A stretch of 10,036 nt of DNA from Planctomycetaceae bacterium (GTDB lineage: Bacteria > Planctomycetota > Planctomycetia > Pirellulales > Pirellulaceae): the NCBI GenBank assembly GCA_018658605.1, contig JABHUV010000337.1, positions 1 to 10,036 on the forward strand, in the 5' to 3' direction. Shown piece after piece: positions 1-8,122 of the stretch; within the stretch, counting starts at the first letter, position 1, and each line of letters begins with the position of its first letter. The translations under genes and the position numbers were made by a program. A model generated the notes under the pieces. The model made no database searches. It saw only the letters and a list, made by a program, of their open reading frames with translations, and had not been told where the DNA came from.

Positions 1-1
1 C

Positions 2-1927
2 CCCGCCTATAAAAAATATCTGCTTCAAAGCAACTCCGTCGACTTTGACGATCTCTTATTACACGTTGCCGTGATGCTACGCGACAACCCCGAACTACGC
101 GCTCAACTTGACGATCGCTATCGCTATATCATGGTCGACGAATATCAAGATACCAATTTAGCTCAATACGCCATCGTCCGCGCACTGTGCCTTAACAATC
201 AAAACCTATCCGTCACCGGTGACCCCGACCAATCAATCTATGCTTGGCGCGGCGCAAATATATCCAATATTCGCGAATTTGAAAAAGACTACCCCCAGGC
301 CAAGGTTGTTCATCTAGAACAAAACTATCGCAGCACTGGGAAAATACTCAGTACCGCTGATGAACTCATCGCCCACAACCGCCACCGCAAACCCAAAAAG
401 TTATTCACCCATAATGCCGCCGGGGAACCTGTAAGACTTGTATGTTTTGGGCACCCCAATGACGAAGCTGCAGCTATTGCTCAACGAATCGCAGCCGAAG
501 TCAAACGCGGTGAGCGAGACTACAAGGACTTCGCTATTTTTTTTCGAGTGAACGCCTTCTCGCGACCATTAGAGCGAGCACTGCGCAACCAAATTCCAAA
601 AATACCCTTCCAGATTGTCCGTGGCTTGGAATTCCTCAAACGTAAAGAAGTTAAGGATATCATTGCCTACCTCCACCTAGTCAACAATCCAGCGAACAAC
701 GTCGCTTTTGAACGCATTGTAAATATGCCGCCACGTGGCATCGGTAAAACCACTCTAGGGCACCTGCGCAACCACGCCGAGCGATATCAATTAACAATGC
801 TCCAAGCGTGCCGCGAAGCGGGTATGATCGAAACACTCTCGAAACGCGCAGCCGCTGCGATTAGCCGCTTCGTTACTCTAATCGATGTCTTCACCACCTC
901 GGTCCACCTACCACTGGGTGACTTGATTATCGAAATTGTCGATAACTGTGGGTTCACTAAGTACCTCGAGAAAATCGACGAGAAAACAGGAGAAGATCGT
1001 AGTGCCAATGTGGATGAATTAATCAATGAAGCCCGTGAATTCCAACAACATTTTGACGAAGATAAATCCGAAAACGCAGATCAAGACAACGCAGCAATTA
1101 CGGAAAATCAAACCGACCTTGAAGCATTCCTCGAACAAGTAGCGCTCGTTAGTGAAGTCGATGGATTCGACCAAGACACCAATAAAGTCCTAATGATGAG
1201 TCTACATGCAGCCAAAGGGTTAGAATTCCCCTCGGTTTTTATCGTCGGCGTAGAACACGGCATACTACCCCACGAACGCAGCATGGACGACGACACATCA
1301 CTCGAAGAAGAACGACGCCTGCTGTTTGTTGGAATCACTCGAGCTGAGCAGCAATTACAAATCAGTTATTGTCAGCGTCGCACCTTTCGTGGACAAACGC
1401 GAATCGCATCACCAAGCCAGTTTCTTTATGAACTTCCTCGTGATGATATGCAATGCACTCTCCCTGCCGGTGGACTCGCATCGATCGGCAACCACTCCAA
1501 TAGTGATTTTGAACCTACCGCTGATTATTTTGAGCATCCGGAACAGTCAAATCATGACGTATTAGCGGCTGAAGAAATTGAGGCCAAGCTCCAACAAGCT
1601 CAATCAATTCTGGAGCAGGTTGGTGATACCAAATCACAACAGCATATATCCAAAACAGATGAACTAGCGTCCATGACCAACATCACAACAGCCTCAGATT
1701 TATTAGCATCAACAGACAAGGCGGACAGCCAGGACAACATATCCAAACAAATTGCACTTGCAGATTTCAAGCAAGGTATGCTCGTCGCCCATCAGCGTTA
1801 CGGTTCCGGTGTGATCGTGTCGATTTCTGGCTCGGGTGACAAGCAAACCGCCACGATAAAGTTTCTTGACCAGCAACAGCGCAAATTCCGGCTAGCGTTC
1901 GCGCCACTGATGTACATGGATAATTAA
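2..1927 (+). CDS. pcrA: UvrD/PcrA-type ATP-dependent DNA helicase (5' partial)
   Basis: Superfamily 1A 3'-5' DNA helicase used in nucleotide excision and mismatch repair and in clearing proteins from DNA. The frame is open from the window edge: VDFDDLL (from base 38) lies upstream of the first possible internal start, so the gene is truncated by the window and lacks motif I (Walker A) and Ia. Visible motifs in order: II DEYQDTN (from base 137), III GDPDQSIYAWRGA (about 220-258), IV LEQNYRS (about 311-331), the 2B-type segment MPPRGIGKTTL, V LHAAKGLEFP with EHGILPHERS (about 1203-1284), and VI EEERRLLFVGITRAEQQL (about 1303-1356). After the core comes a roughly 110-residue acidic, Gln-rich linker, then a terminal domain, GMLVAHQRYGSGVIV to FAPLMYMDN, that matches the PcrA/UvrD Tudor-like domain known to contact RNA polymerase. 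About 641 residues are present; full-length relatives have roughly 720-770. The family is very secure; pcrA versus uvrD as a name is a matter of convention. Confidence 0.95.
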   Translation, partial: PAYKKYLLQSNSVDFDDLLLHVAVMLRDNPELRAQLDDRYRYIMVDEYQDTNLAQYAIVRALCLNNQNLSVTGDPDQSIYAWRGANISNIREFEKDYPQAKVVHLEQNYRSTGKILSTADELIAHNRHRKPKKLFTHNAAGEPVRLVCFGHPNDEAAAIAQRIAAEVKRGERDYKDFAIFFRVNAFSRPLERALRNQIPKIPFQIVRGLEFLKRKEVKDIIAYLHLVNNPANNVAFERIVNMPPRGIGKTTLGHLRNHAERYQLTMLQACREAGMIETLSKRAAAAISRFVTLIDVFTTSVHLPLGDLIIEIVDNCGFTKYLEKIDEKTGEDRSANVDELINEAREFQQHFDEDKSENADQDNAAITENQTDLEAFLEQVALVSEVDGFDQDTNKVLMMSLHAAKGLEFPSVFIVGVEHGILPHERSMDDDTSLEEERRLLFVGITRAEQQLQISYCQRRTFRGQTRIASPSQFLYELPRDDMQCTLPAGGLASIGNHSNSDFEPTADYFEHPEQSNHDVLAAEEIEAKLQQAQSILEQVGDTKSQQHISKTDELASMTNITTASDLLASTDKADSQDNISKQIALADFKQGMLVAHQRYGSGVIVSISGSGDKQTATIKFLDQQQRKFRLAFAPLMYMDN

Positions 1928-1956
1928 CTTAACACCACCATTAACAACAGCCACTA

Positions 1957-3402
1957 ATGACCGCACACCAATTCAATAAAATCGCCACTTATCGTAGTCC
2001 AGCGGAATTTCGCGCTCGCCTGCTGGAGCTAAACATCGACTTACCCTGTGATGACGAAATTCAAACAACCGCTGGCGGTTCACCACTAGCTGCACCAATC
2101 CAAATTGGTGACTTCCAAGTTGGCAATCGCTGGTGTATCCATCCCATGGAAGGCTGGGACGGTAACACGGACGGCACACCCAGCGACAAGACGTTCCGCC
2201 GCTGGAGACACTTTGGAGAGAGTGGTGCCAAGTTAATCTGGGGGGGCGAAGCTGCTGCGGTGCAACCTTCCGGCAGAGCAAACCCCAATCAATTATTAGC
2301 AACTCCAGATCACGTTACTGGATTACACCAATTATTGCGGGAATTAACGACGGTTCATGTAGAAAAATTTGGTGCCGCTGACGACTTACTCGTCGGACTA
2401 CAACTCACACATTCCGGACGCTTCTGCCGCCCTAACAACCAAAATCTCGAGCCACGCATAGCATACCATCATCCGTTGCTTGACGATAAATATGGTATCG
2501 ACCCTCAAGATAACTCCGTACTGTGGACCGACGACGAACTAGAAACTCTGATCGATTCGTATGTTCAAGCAGCCCATACTGCCGAGCAAGCAGGATTTCG
2601 ATTCGTCGACATCAAAAGTTGCCATGGATATCTCTTGCACGAATTTCTAAGTGCCACGAATCGTGATGGCAACTACGGCGGCGATTTTGCTGGCCGCACT
2701 CGATTACTGAAAACGATCATCCGCCGCATTCACGATGCCTGTCCAAATCTGCAAATTCTCGTTCGCTTGAGCTTCTTTGACACTATCCCATTTCACCAAG
2801 GAAAACAATTTGGTGAACCAGTCGATTTCCAATCATCGCTGCCCTACCAATGTGGATTTGGGTGCGACCATCAAGACCCAACGCAAATCAATCTAACTGA
2901 ACCAATTCAATTAGCAGCCGATCTAAAAGAACTCGGAGTAACCGCTCTTAATCTCTCCTGCGGCAGCCCCTATTATAATCCACACTTACAACGTCCGGCT
3001 GCATTTCCACCTAGCGACGGATACCAACCTCCACATGACCCCTTATGCGACGTCGTTAAACAGATTCAGGCAGTTCGAGAATGTAAGGCGGCCGTACCGG
3101 ACCTCCCGCTCGTGGGCACCGGCTATTCCTATTTACAGGATTACCTACCACACGTTGCTCAAGCAGTTATTCGCGCTGGCTGGGTCGATATAGTTGGTCT
3201 CGGCAGAATGGTTCTTTCCTATTGGAATCTACCGGCGGATACACTCCAGACAGGATCCATGCAGCGAAAATCGATTTGTCGCACATTCAGTGATTGCACC
3301 ACAGCTCCACGCAACGCCTTAGCGTCAGGCTGTTATCCACTCGACCCGTACTACAAACAATCCGCCGAAGCTGGTACGCTCAAGGAACGGAAAAAGAAGT
3401 GA
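1957..3402 (+). CDS. NADH:flavin oxidoreductase, Old Yellow Enzyme family (divergent subfamily)
   Basis: A 481-residue FMN-dependent TIM-barrel oxidoreductase of the OYE/2,4-dienoyl-CoA reductase superfamily, probably cytoplasmic; its substrate cannot be read from sequence. Support: the first-strand motif NRWCIHPMEGWDG, the GGAGLI-like GESGAKLIWGGEAAAV, a QLTHSGRF motif (family QL.H.GR), AEQAGFRFVDIKSCHGYLLH followed by EFLSATNRDGNYGG, and the phosphate-binding end VGTGYS...GWVDIVGLGRMVLS. Odd points: the usual substrate-binding H-x-x-N/H appears as K220-S-C-H223; an insertion carries CGFGC (C299, C303); and near the C-terminus C441, C447 and C459 resemble part of the Fe-S cysteine set of dienoyl-CoA reductases, with C447-X11-C459 keeping the family spacing. 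It is longer than single-domain OYEs (about 350-400) but lacks the second flavin/NAD domain of FadH. The start is the first ATG, 29 bases after the helicase stop, with no clear Shine-Dalgarno; co-transcription with the helicase is plausible. Confidence 0.88.
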   Translation: MTAHQFNKIATYRSPAEFRARLLELNIDLPCDDEIQTTAGGSPLAAPIQIGDFQVGNRWCIHPMEGWDGNTDGTPSDKTFRRWRHFGESGAKLIWGGEAAAVQPSGRANPNQLLATPDHVTGLHQLLRELTTVHVEKFGAADDLLVGLQLTHSGRFCRPNNQNLEPRIAYHHPLLDDKYGIDPQDNSVLWTDDELETLIDSYVQAAHTAEQAGFRFVDIKSCHGYLLHEFLSATNRDGNYGGDFAGRTRLLKTIIRRIHDACPNLQILVRLSFFDTIPFHQGKQFGEPVDFQSSLPYQCGFGCDHQDPTQINLTEPIQLAADLKELGVTALNLSCGSPYYNPHLQRPAAFPPSDGYQPPHDPLCDVVKQIQAVRECKAAVPDLPLVGTGYSYLQDYLPHVAQAVIRAGWVDIVGLGRMVLSYWNLPADTLQTGSMQRKSICRTFSDCTTAPRNALASGCYPLDPYYKQSAEAGTLKERKKK

Positions 3403-3503
3403 CCACGGTTACGCAAGTTAATTGTTCCTCTTGAAATTAGACTCCGTTGTTTAAATTTATCTAGGGACAACTACTGTAACGACGTATCGATGTAACGCGC
3501 AGC
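3403..3503 (+). other. Intergenic gap before mfd, with a short direct repeat
   Basis: This 101-base A+T-rich spacer has no coding potential. TGTAACG occurs twice in direct orientation at 3475-3481 and 3491-3497, a 16-base period, ending six bases before the mfd start codon. A TTGAAA at 3431-3436 resembles a -35 hexamer, but no good -10 lies at normal spacing, so I do not call a promoter. The gap is long enough to hold one, so mfd may have its own transcript. Confidence 0.35.
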
Positions 3504-6500
3504 ATGCAAACTCTGACGCAGCGTCTGACTAATCGCAAGGACTTCGCCGAAGCAATCCAAGCTGTATCCAATCAGCAAGGCGTAAGCGTCGACGGAGTTT
3601 GGGGTTCTTCCTGCGCGCTAGTCGCCGCTGGCATCTGTGCCGGCGTCCAACAGCAAACGCCCGTCAATCTAATTGTATTAGCTCACGACAAAATGGTTGA
3701 TGATTTCCGTGACGACCTGCTGTTATTTAGCAATCGGCGATCAATTCATTTCCCGGTTGTCAACAGCGGAAACACACGAGATTCCTATCACAACGGTGAT
3801 GTCCACGGTGACCGCATTCGAGTTCTCAAAAACTTAATGGCATTTGATGATATGCCGTTGCCGGAACCGCTGTTGGTGGTGACCAGTATTCAAGCGTTAT
3901 TACAACCCGTTCCCGAAAAAGAATCTTTGCGGCAAGCAACTCGCACTCTCAAAACTGGGCAACGTGTCGACATCGACGACCTGCAACGCTGGTTTGTTGA
4001 AAATGGATATCACGCTGCAAGTGCCATCGAATTGCCCGGTGAGTTTTCACGACATGGCGGTATCCTCGATATCTTTGCCCCCGAATGGGATCAACCAATA
4101 CGTGTCGAATTTTGGGACGACGAAATTGAATCCATGAGATTGTTTGATGTTCGCACACAACGCAGCATTGAACCACGAACGCAACTTGAACTGACGTCAA
4201 TCAAGGTGTTTTATCAAGGTCAAGATCACCTGGCGTCGTACTTGCCCAGCGGCAGTTGCACGACGCTGGTCGAATTAGGCGAGCTTGATCGTCAAGCTAG
4301 AGAGTACATTGGTCGAGCGGCCGATTATCAACAATGCCATGGTGTTCATGAAGTCCTCGCAACTCTGACAAAGTTCGGACATCTTGTCGTCAGCGAGCTA
4401 GCCGCAGGAACGCTTGAACATGACGTTACCCTTGCTATTGAATCCGTAGAACGATTCCAAGGAGACGTCGACAGTATCAGCCTACAAGTCGAGCAAATTG
4501 GTAATGACCATGAGCTCGTGATTGTTTGTCCCACGGAAGCTGAAATCCAGCGAATGCAGGAGATATTATTGGAGACTCGAGCAGCAGATCGTGGTCGTAT
4601 TGAGTACCACGTCGGCTATCTGAAACAAGGGTTTCACTGGGTCTCCGAAAAAACGGTGGTGCTCAGTGTTGGTCAACTATTTCGGAGAACTCAACTACGG
4701 CGCCACAACATCCGACAAACTGGTCGGCCAATTGATAGCTTCAACGACCTGCGTGACGGTGAATTGATCGTTCATTTGGCCCATGGTATCGGTCGCTATC
4801 GAGGCCTAGAACTGTTGGAAAAAGATGGCTGTCAAGCTGAGCACTTGGTCATCGAATTTCATGGTGGAACTCGAGTCTATGTACCTGCGGCGCGGATCGA
4901 TTTAGTACAAAAATACATCGGTGGCCGCAAAACACGCCCAACTCTCGCTCGTATCGGAGGTGCTGCTTGGAAAAATCAGAAACAAGCCGCCCAAAATGCT
5001 GTGCAAGATATGGCAGCTGAATTGTTGGAATTGCAAGCCAATCGCCAAGCGCGGCCAGGTATCGAATTCCAAGCAGATTCAAATTGGCAACAAGAATTTG
5101 ATGCGTCGTTTCCGTATGAAGAAACCGGGGATCAGTTAGCTGCCATTGAAGATATCAAAGAAGATATGCAGAGTCGGCGAAGCATGGACCGATTGCTGTG
5201 TGGTGACGTGGGATTCGGTAAAACAGAAGTAGCAATGCGAGCTGTTTTCAAAGCTATCGACAGTGGTTACCAAGTTGCCATGTTAGTACCAACGACAATC
5301 TTGGCCGAACAACATTACCACTCGTTCAAAGACCGCATGGTACAATTCCCGATCAAAGTTGCCCGCTTAAGTCGCTTTGCTTCAACCGCAGAACAACACG
5401 AGGTCGTGCGGGGCCTACGACAAGGCAGCATTGATATCGTCATTGGCACGCACCGAGTGGCATCTAAAGACGTACAATTTGCAAATTTGGGACTCGTCAT
5501 TATTGATGAAGAACAACGTTTTGGCGTTGAAATTAAAGAGCGGTTGAAGAACGTTGTCAATAATGTGGATGTACTGACACTGTCGGCAACACCTATCCCA
5601 AGAACTTTACATATGGCAATGGTTGGCGTACGTGACATTTCAAATTTACTGGTCGCACCAGAAGAGCGAGTGTCGATTGAAACACGTGTTGTCCGCTTTC
5701 AAGAAGAATTAGTCCGCACAGCGATTCAACGTGAATTAGACCGCAATGGTCAAGTGTTCTACGTACACAACCGTGTTCACGATATTGAATCCGTTAAACG
5801 GCGATTGCAGAGGATTGTACCGCAAGCACGTATCGAAATCGGTCACGGCCAAATGAAGGAGTCAGACTTAGAACAAGTCATGGTCGGCTTTGTAAACCAT
5901 GACTATGACATACTGCTGGCGACAACCATCGTCGAAAGCGGTTTGGATATTCCTAATGCAAACACAATCTTTGTGGATGACGCCAATCGGTATGGACTGT
6001 CAGATTTACATCAATTGCGTGGTCGCGTAGGTCGCTATAAACACCGCGCCTATTGTTACATGCTTGTCGACAAACACAAACACATTACTCCTGATGCGGC
6101 ACGTCGTTTACGCGCTATCGAGGAATATAGCGAAATGGGTGCGGGGTTTGCGATCTCAATGAGAGATTTGGAAATTCGTGGAGCGGGCAATTTATTAGGG
6201 CCTCAACAAAGCGGCCACATTGCCACGGTCGGTTATGAATTTTATTGCGGACTGCTAGAAAAAGCCGTGCGACAACTCAAAAAATTACCGCCCAAGCTAG
6301 CAGTCGATGTTGAATTAGACCTGCCTGTTGACGCTTATCTGCCTCATGACTACGTAATCGATATCAGATCACGTATAGATTTTTACCGTCGACTTTCAAA
6401 AATATGTGAATTTGGTGAAATCAGCGAACTTAAAAACGAATTAAAAGACCGCTTTGGCCACTTGCCAACTTGTGTAACCCAACTACTCGAATTGTCCGAG

Positions 6501-6722
6501 ATTCGCTTAGAAGCTGCGCTTTGGCAGATTGCCGCCATCATCAATGACGATGGTTTTCTACGCATACGATACACCGATGCCGCGCGTATCAAACAACTTG
6601 CTCGCAATTCAGCAATCAACCTGCGAATTGCCGATGATCGCACTGCTTACGTAACGGTCCCAAAAACCGTTTCCGGAGGTGCTTTAATGATCGAGTTCGT
6701 TAAATCGCTGTTGCAGCCATAG
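3504..6722 (+). CDS. mfd: Transcription-repair coupling factor Mfd
   Basis: Cytoplasmic DNA translocase that pushes stalled RNA polymerase off DNA and recruits UvrA to start transcription-coupled nucleotide excision repair. Domains in order: a UvrB-homologous N-terminal module without a working Walker A, ending in GEFSRHGGILDIFAP (from residue 179); the CarD-like polymerase-interacting domain from about D418 (DGELIVHLAHGIGRYRG to ARIDLVQKYIG, about 418-480); superfamily 2 helicase lobes with Walker A GDVGFGKTEVA (G567-T574), DEEQ box (D668-Q671), LSATPIPRTL, ATTIVESGLDIPNA and QLRGRVGR; the TRG segment MRDLEIRGAGNLLG; and the C-terminal TRCF domain from about LPVDAYLPHDYVIDIRSRID. At 1,072 residues it is somewhat shorter than E. 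coli Mfd (1,148), with the difference mainly in the N-terminal half. ATG 3504 is the first start after an in-frame TAA at 3477; no Shine-Dalgarno is visible. Identification is secure. Confidence 0.98.
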   Translation: MQTLTQRLTNRKDFAEAIQAVSNQQGVSVDGVWGSSCALVAAGICAGVQQQTPVNLIVLAHDKMVDDFRDDLLLFSNRRSIHFPVVNSGNTRDSYHNGDVHGDRIRVLKNLMAFDDMPLPEPLLVVTSIQALLQPVPEKESLRQATRTLKTGQRVDIDDLQRWFVENGYHAASAIELPGEFSRHGGILDIFAPEWDQPIRVEFWDDEIESMRLFDVRTQRSIEPRTQLELTSIKVFYQGQDHLASYLPSGSCTTLVELGELDRQAREYIGRAADYQQCHGVHEVLATLTKFGHLVVSELAAGTLEHDVTLAIESVERFQGDVDSISLQVEQIGNDHELVIVCPTEAEIQRMQEILLETRAADRGRIEYHVGYLKQGFHWVSEKTVVLSVGQLFRRTQLRRHNIRQTGRPIDSFNDLRDGELIVHLAHGIGRYRGLELLEKDGCQAEHLVIEFHGGTRVYVPAARIDLVQKYIGGRKTRPTLARIGGAAWKNQKQAAQNAVQDMAAELLELQANRQARPGIEFQADSNWQQEFDASFPYEETGDQLAAIEDIKEDMQSRRSMDRLLCGDVGFGKTEVAMRAVFKAIDSGYQVAMLVPTTILAEQHYHSFKDRMVQFPIKVARLSRFASTAEQHEVVRGLRQGSIDIVIGTHRVASKDVQFANLGLVIIDEEQRFGVEIKERLKNVVNNVDVLTLSATPIPRTLHMAMVGVRDISNLLVAPEERVSIETRVVRFQEELVRTAIQRELDRNGQVFYVHNRVHDIESVKRRLQRIVPQARIEIGHGQMKESDLEQVMVGFVNHDYDILLATTIVESGLDIPNANTIFVDDANRYGLSDLHQLRGRVGRYKHRAYCYMLVDKHKHITPDAARRLRAIEEYSEMGAGFAISMRDLEIRGAGNLLGPQQSGHIATVGYEFYCGLLEKAVRQLKKLPPKLAVDVELDLPVDAYLPHDYVIDIRSRIDFYRRLSKICEFGEISELKNELKDRFGHLPTCVTQLLELSEIRLEAALWQIAAIINDDGFLRIRYTDAARIKQLARNSAINLRIADDRTAYVTVPKTVSGGALMIEFVKSLLQP

Positions 6723-6740
6723 CCCCTAAAACCCTACAAT
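6711..6740 (+). promoter_or_regulatory. Candidate promoter for the PPIase gene
   Basis: TTGCAG at 6711-6716 (3 of 6 matches to TTGACA, inside the last mfd codons) is followed by an 18-base spacer and TACAAT at 6735-6740 (5 of 6 matches to TATAAT). Transcription would start near 6747, about 40 bases before the chosen start codon. The -10 is good and the -35 weak. Called from consensus only. Confidence 0.3.
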
Positions 6741-6781
6741 CCCCGAGAATTTATTGTGTTTTGACCCTTGAGGGATTTAGG
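6725..6781 (+). repeat. Imperfect inverted repeat between mfd and the PPIase gene
   Basis: CCTAAAACCC at 6725-6734 is complementary to GGGATTTAGG at 6772-6781 with a single A/A mismatch. T6735-A6771 extends the stem, giving 10 pairs over 11 positions around a 35-base loop. The 3' arm holds the purine-rich stretch just upstream of the ATG at 6788 and could cover the ribosome binding region. There is no T tract after it, so it does not look like an intrinsic terminator. A smaller CCCT-TG-AGGG pairing at 6765-6774 competes for the same 3' arm. Confidence 0.45.
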
Positions 6782-6787
6782 TTACGA

Positions 6788-8080
6788 ATGATTGACGGAG
6801 TTAAACTACGACAAGGATTAATCTGTACCATCGCTGGGATACTGGGGCTTTTTGCCTCTGAGTTACTTGCTCAAACGGTTTCCCGACAGACCCCTATTTA
6901 TCCTGAGGGTTATCCCACAGCAAGCCCGCTGCAAAATCAACAGAACCCGCGTGTGGCAAATCTTCCGCGCAGCCGTAATCCCCAAGCTGCTCAGTACCCT
7001 CAACGCCGCCGACAGCAACCACCGCAAACGCCTAAGTTATTTGAACCAACAACCGTACTAGCGACCGTTGGGTCCGAGTACATCATGGCTGGTGATTTAT
7101 TGCCGCGAGTCGAAATGGTGATGTGGAATTTCATCCAAGATATTCCTCCCGCCGAGTTAATCAAGTACCGTGACGACATTGCGCGGCAAAAAGAAATTCT
7201 TTTGACGACGATGCTACAACAAGCAATTGACGCCAAGGTCTTATACGTAGCATTTCGTAAATCATTGAAACCAGATGAATTGAAGACATTAGACGAACGA
7301 ATCGACTCCGTCTCCGCCGACGCTTTCGACGGTGCCCTTGAAGAAATGTTGCCACGAATCAAAGCCGCCGACAAAAAGAAACTTAAACAACTTCGTCAAG
7401 AAGATATGCACTTAGCTCAATTGAGCGTTTTAATGGTCGCCGACGAGGCTGAGACGATGCATGAGCTCGATCAGATTCTCCGCCGCTTCGGATCTTCCTA
7501 CGAAATGGAGAAGATAAGGTTCGCCGAAGTTAATTTTGGCCGCCAATTGATCGTACAAAACGTGAACTTGAACGAAGAAATCACACATCGACAAATGCTG
7601 GACTATTACAACAAAAACATCGCCGATTATCAATTCAACACCAAAGCACGTTGGCAACAACTTTCAGCTCTATACAAAAACCACTCACAACAAGAAGCCT
7701 ACCAACTTGTTTGTGAAATGGGAAACCGAGTTTTAAATGGAGCTCCGTTTGATGAAGTCTCCAAACAATTGTCAGAAGATCTAAAAGCAAAGAATGGTGG
7801 TAGCTATGATTGGGTCGAACCAGGTAACCTTGTTAGCAAACCATTAGACCAAGCAATATTTAACTTGCCGGTGAATCGCATGAGTCCAGTCATCACCGAC
7901 GACAAAGGTGTGCATATCATTCGGGTCGTTGAGCGAACACTCGCCGGCAAGCAAGCATTTGTCGAAGTGCAAAACGACATTAAGGACCAACTGCGGATTA
8001 TCCGCCGTAACGAAGCTGCGCAAAAATACATTGCAAAAGTCAAACTGCAAGTCCCCGTCTGGAACAGCCTCGCCGAGTGA
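6788..8080 (+). CDS. Exported parvulin-type peptidyl-prolyl cis-trans isomerase (SurA/PrsA-like)
   Basis: Extracytoplasmic folding factor catalysing cis-trans isomerisation of X-Pro bonds in exported proteins. With the ATG at 6788 the protein has 430 residues and a classic signal peptide: K6/R8 in the n-region, hydrophobic residues 11-23, likely cleavage after A28 (ELLA-QT). No lipobox cysteine is seen. A Pro/Gln/Arg-rich low-complexity stretch (about 30-82) follows, then a SurA_N-like helical region starting at TVLATVGSEYIMAGDLL, then a parvulin/PpiC domain at about 286-390 with GGSYDWVEPG (G337-G338), LDQAIFNLPVNRMSPV and GVHIIRVVERT (H376). A TTG at 6761 would add nine residues but would spoil the signal peptide start, so ATG is preferred; AGG at 6779-6781 is a weak ribosome site at about 6 bases. 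It lies 65 bases after mfd in the same direction. The fold is secure; the substrates and exact ortholog are not known. Confidence 0.88.
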   Translation: MIDGVKLRQGLICTIAGILGLFASELLAQTVSRQTPIYPEGYPTASPLQNQQNPRVANLPRSRNPQAAQYPQRRRQQPPQTPKLFEPTTVLATVGSEYIMAGDLLPRVEMVMWNFIQDIPPAELIKYRDDIARQKEILLTTMLQQAIDAKVLYVAFRKSLKPDELKTLDERIDSVSADAFDGALEEMLPRIKAADKKKLKQLRQEDMHLAQLSVLMVADEAETMHELDQILRRFGSSYEMEKIRFAEVNFGRQLIVQNVNLNEEITHRQMLDYYNKNIADYQFNTKARWQQLSALYKNHSQQEAYQLVCEMGNRVLNGAPFDEVSKQLSEDLKAKNGGSYDWVEPGNLVSKPLDQAIFNLPVNRMSPVITDDKGVHIIRVVERTLAGKQAFVEVQNDIKDQLRIIRRNEAAQKYIAKVKLQVPVWNSLAE

Positions 8081-8122
8081 AAATAACCATCGCGCCTAGT
8101 TATTTACACAAACACGGTTATT
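8077..8122 (+). repeat. Two mutually exclusive short inverted repeats after the PPIase gene
   Basis: AAATAAC (8081-8087), directly after the stop codon, is perfectly complementary to GTTATTT (8099-8105), with an 11-base loop. GTG (8077-8079) and CAC (8107-8109) add three pairs after one mismatch, so the hairpin straddles the stop codon. The same 5' arm, as AATAACC (8082-8088), is also perfectly complementary to GGTTATT (8116-8122). The stems are A+T-rich with no following T run, so this is a doubtful terminator; it may mark or stabilise the mRNA 3' end. Confidence 0.35.

Noticed and set aside
1973..2302. 109-codon open frame on the - strand inside the oxidoreductase gene
   Set aside because: It lies fully opposite a gene with clear family motifs, has no recognisable motif and no ribosome site; it reads as an antisense shadow.
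3421..3445. GTTC...GAA-type SOS (LexA) box upstream of mfd
   Set aside because: The half-sites in TTGTTCCTCTTGAAAT do not match the spacing or symmetry of any LexA consensus I know.
6761..6787. TTG start nine codons upstream for the PPIase
   Set aside because: It would put an acidic stretch ahead of the signal peptide; ATG 6788 gives a standard n-region and hydrophobic core with an AGG at suitable spacing.
7000..7374. 124-codon open frame on the - strand inside the PPIase gene
   Set aside because: It is antisense to a well-supported coding region, Ser/Arg-rich as expected of a shadow frame, and matches no family I recognise.
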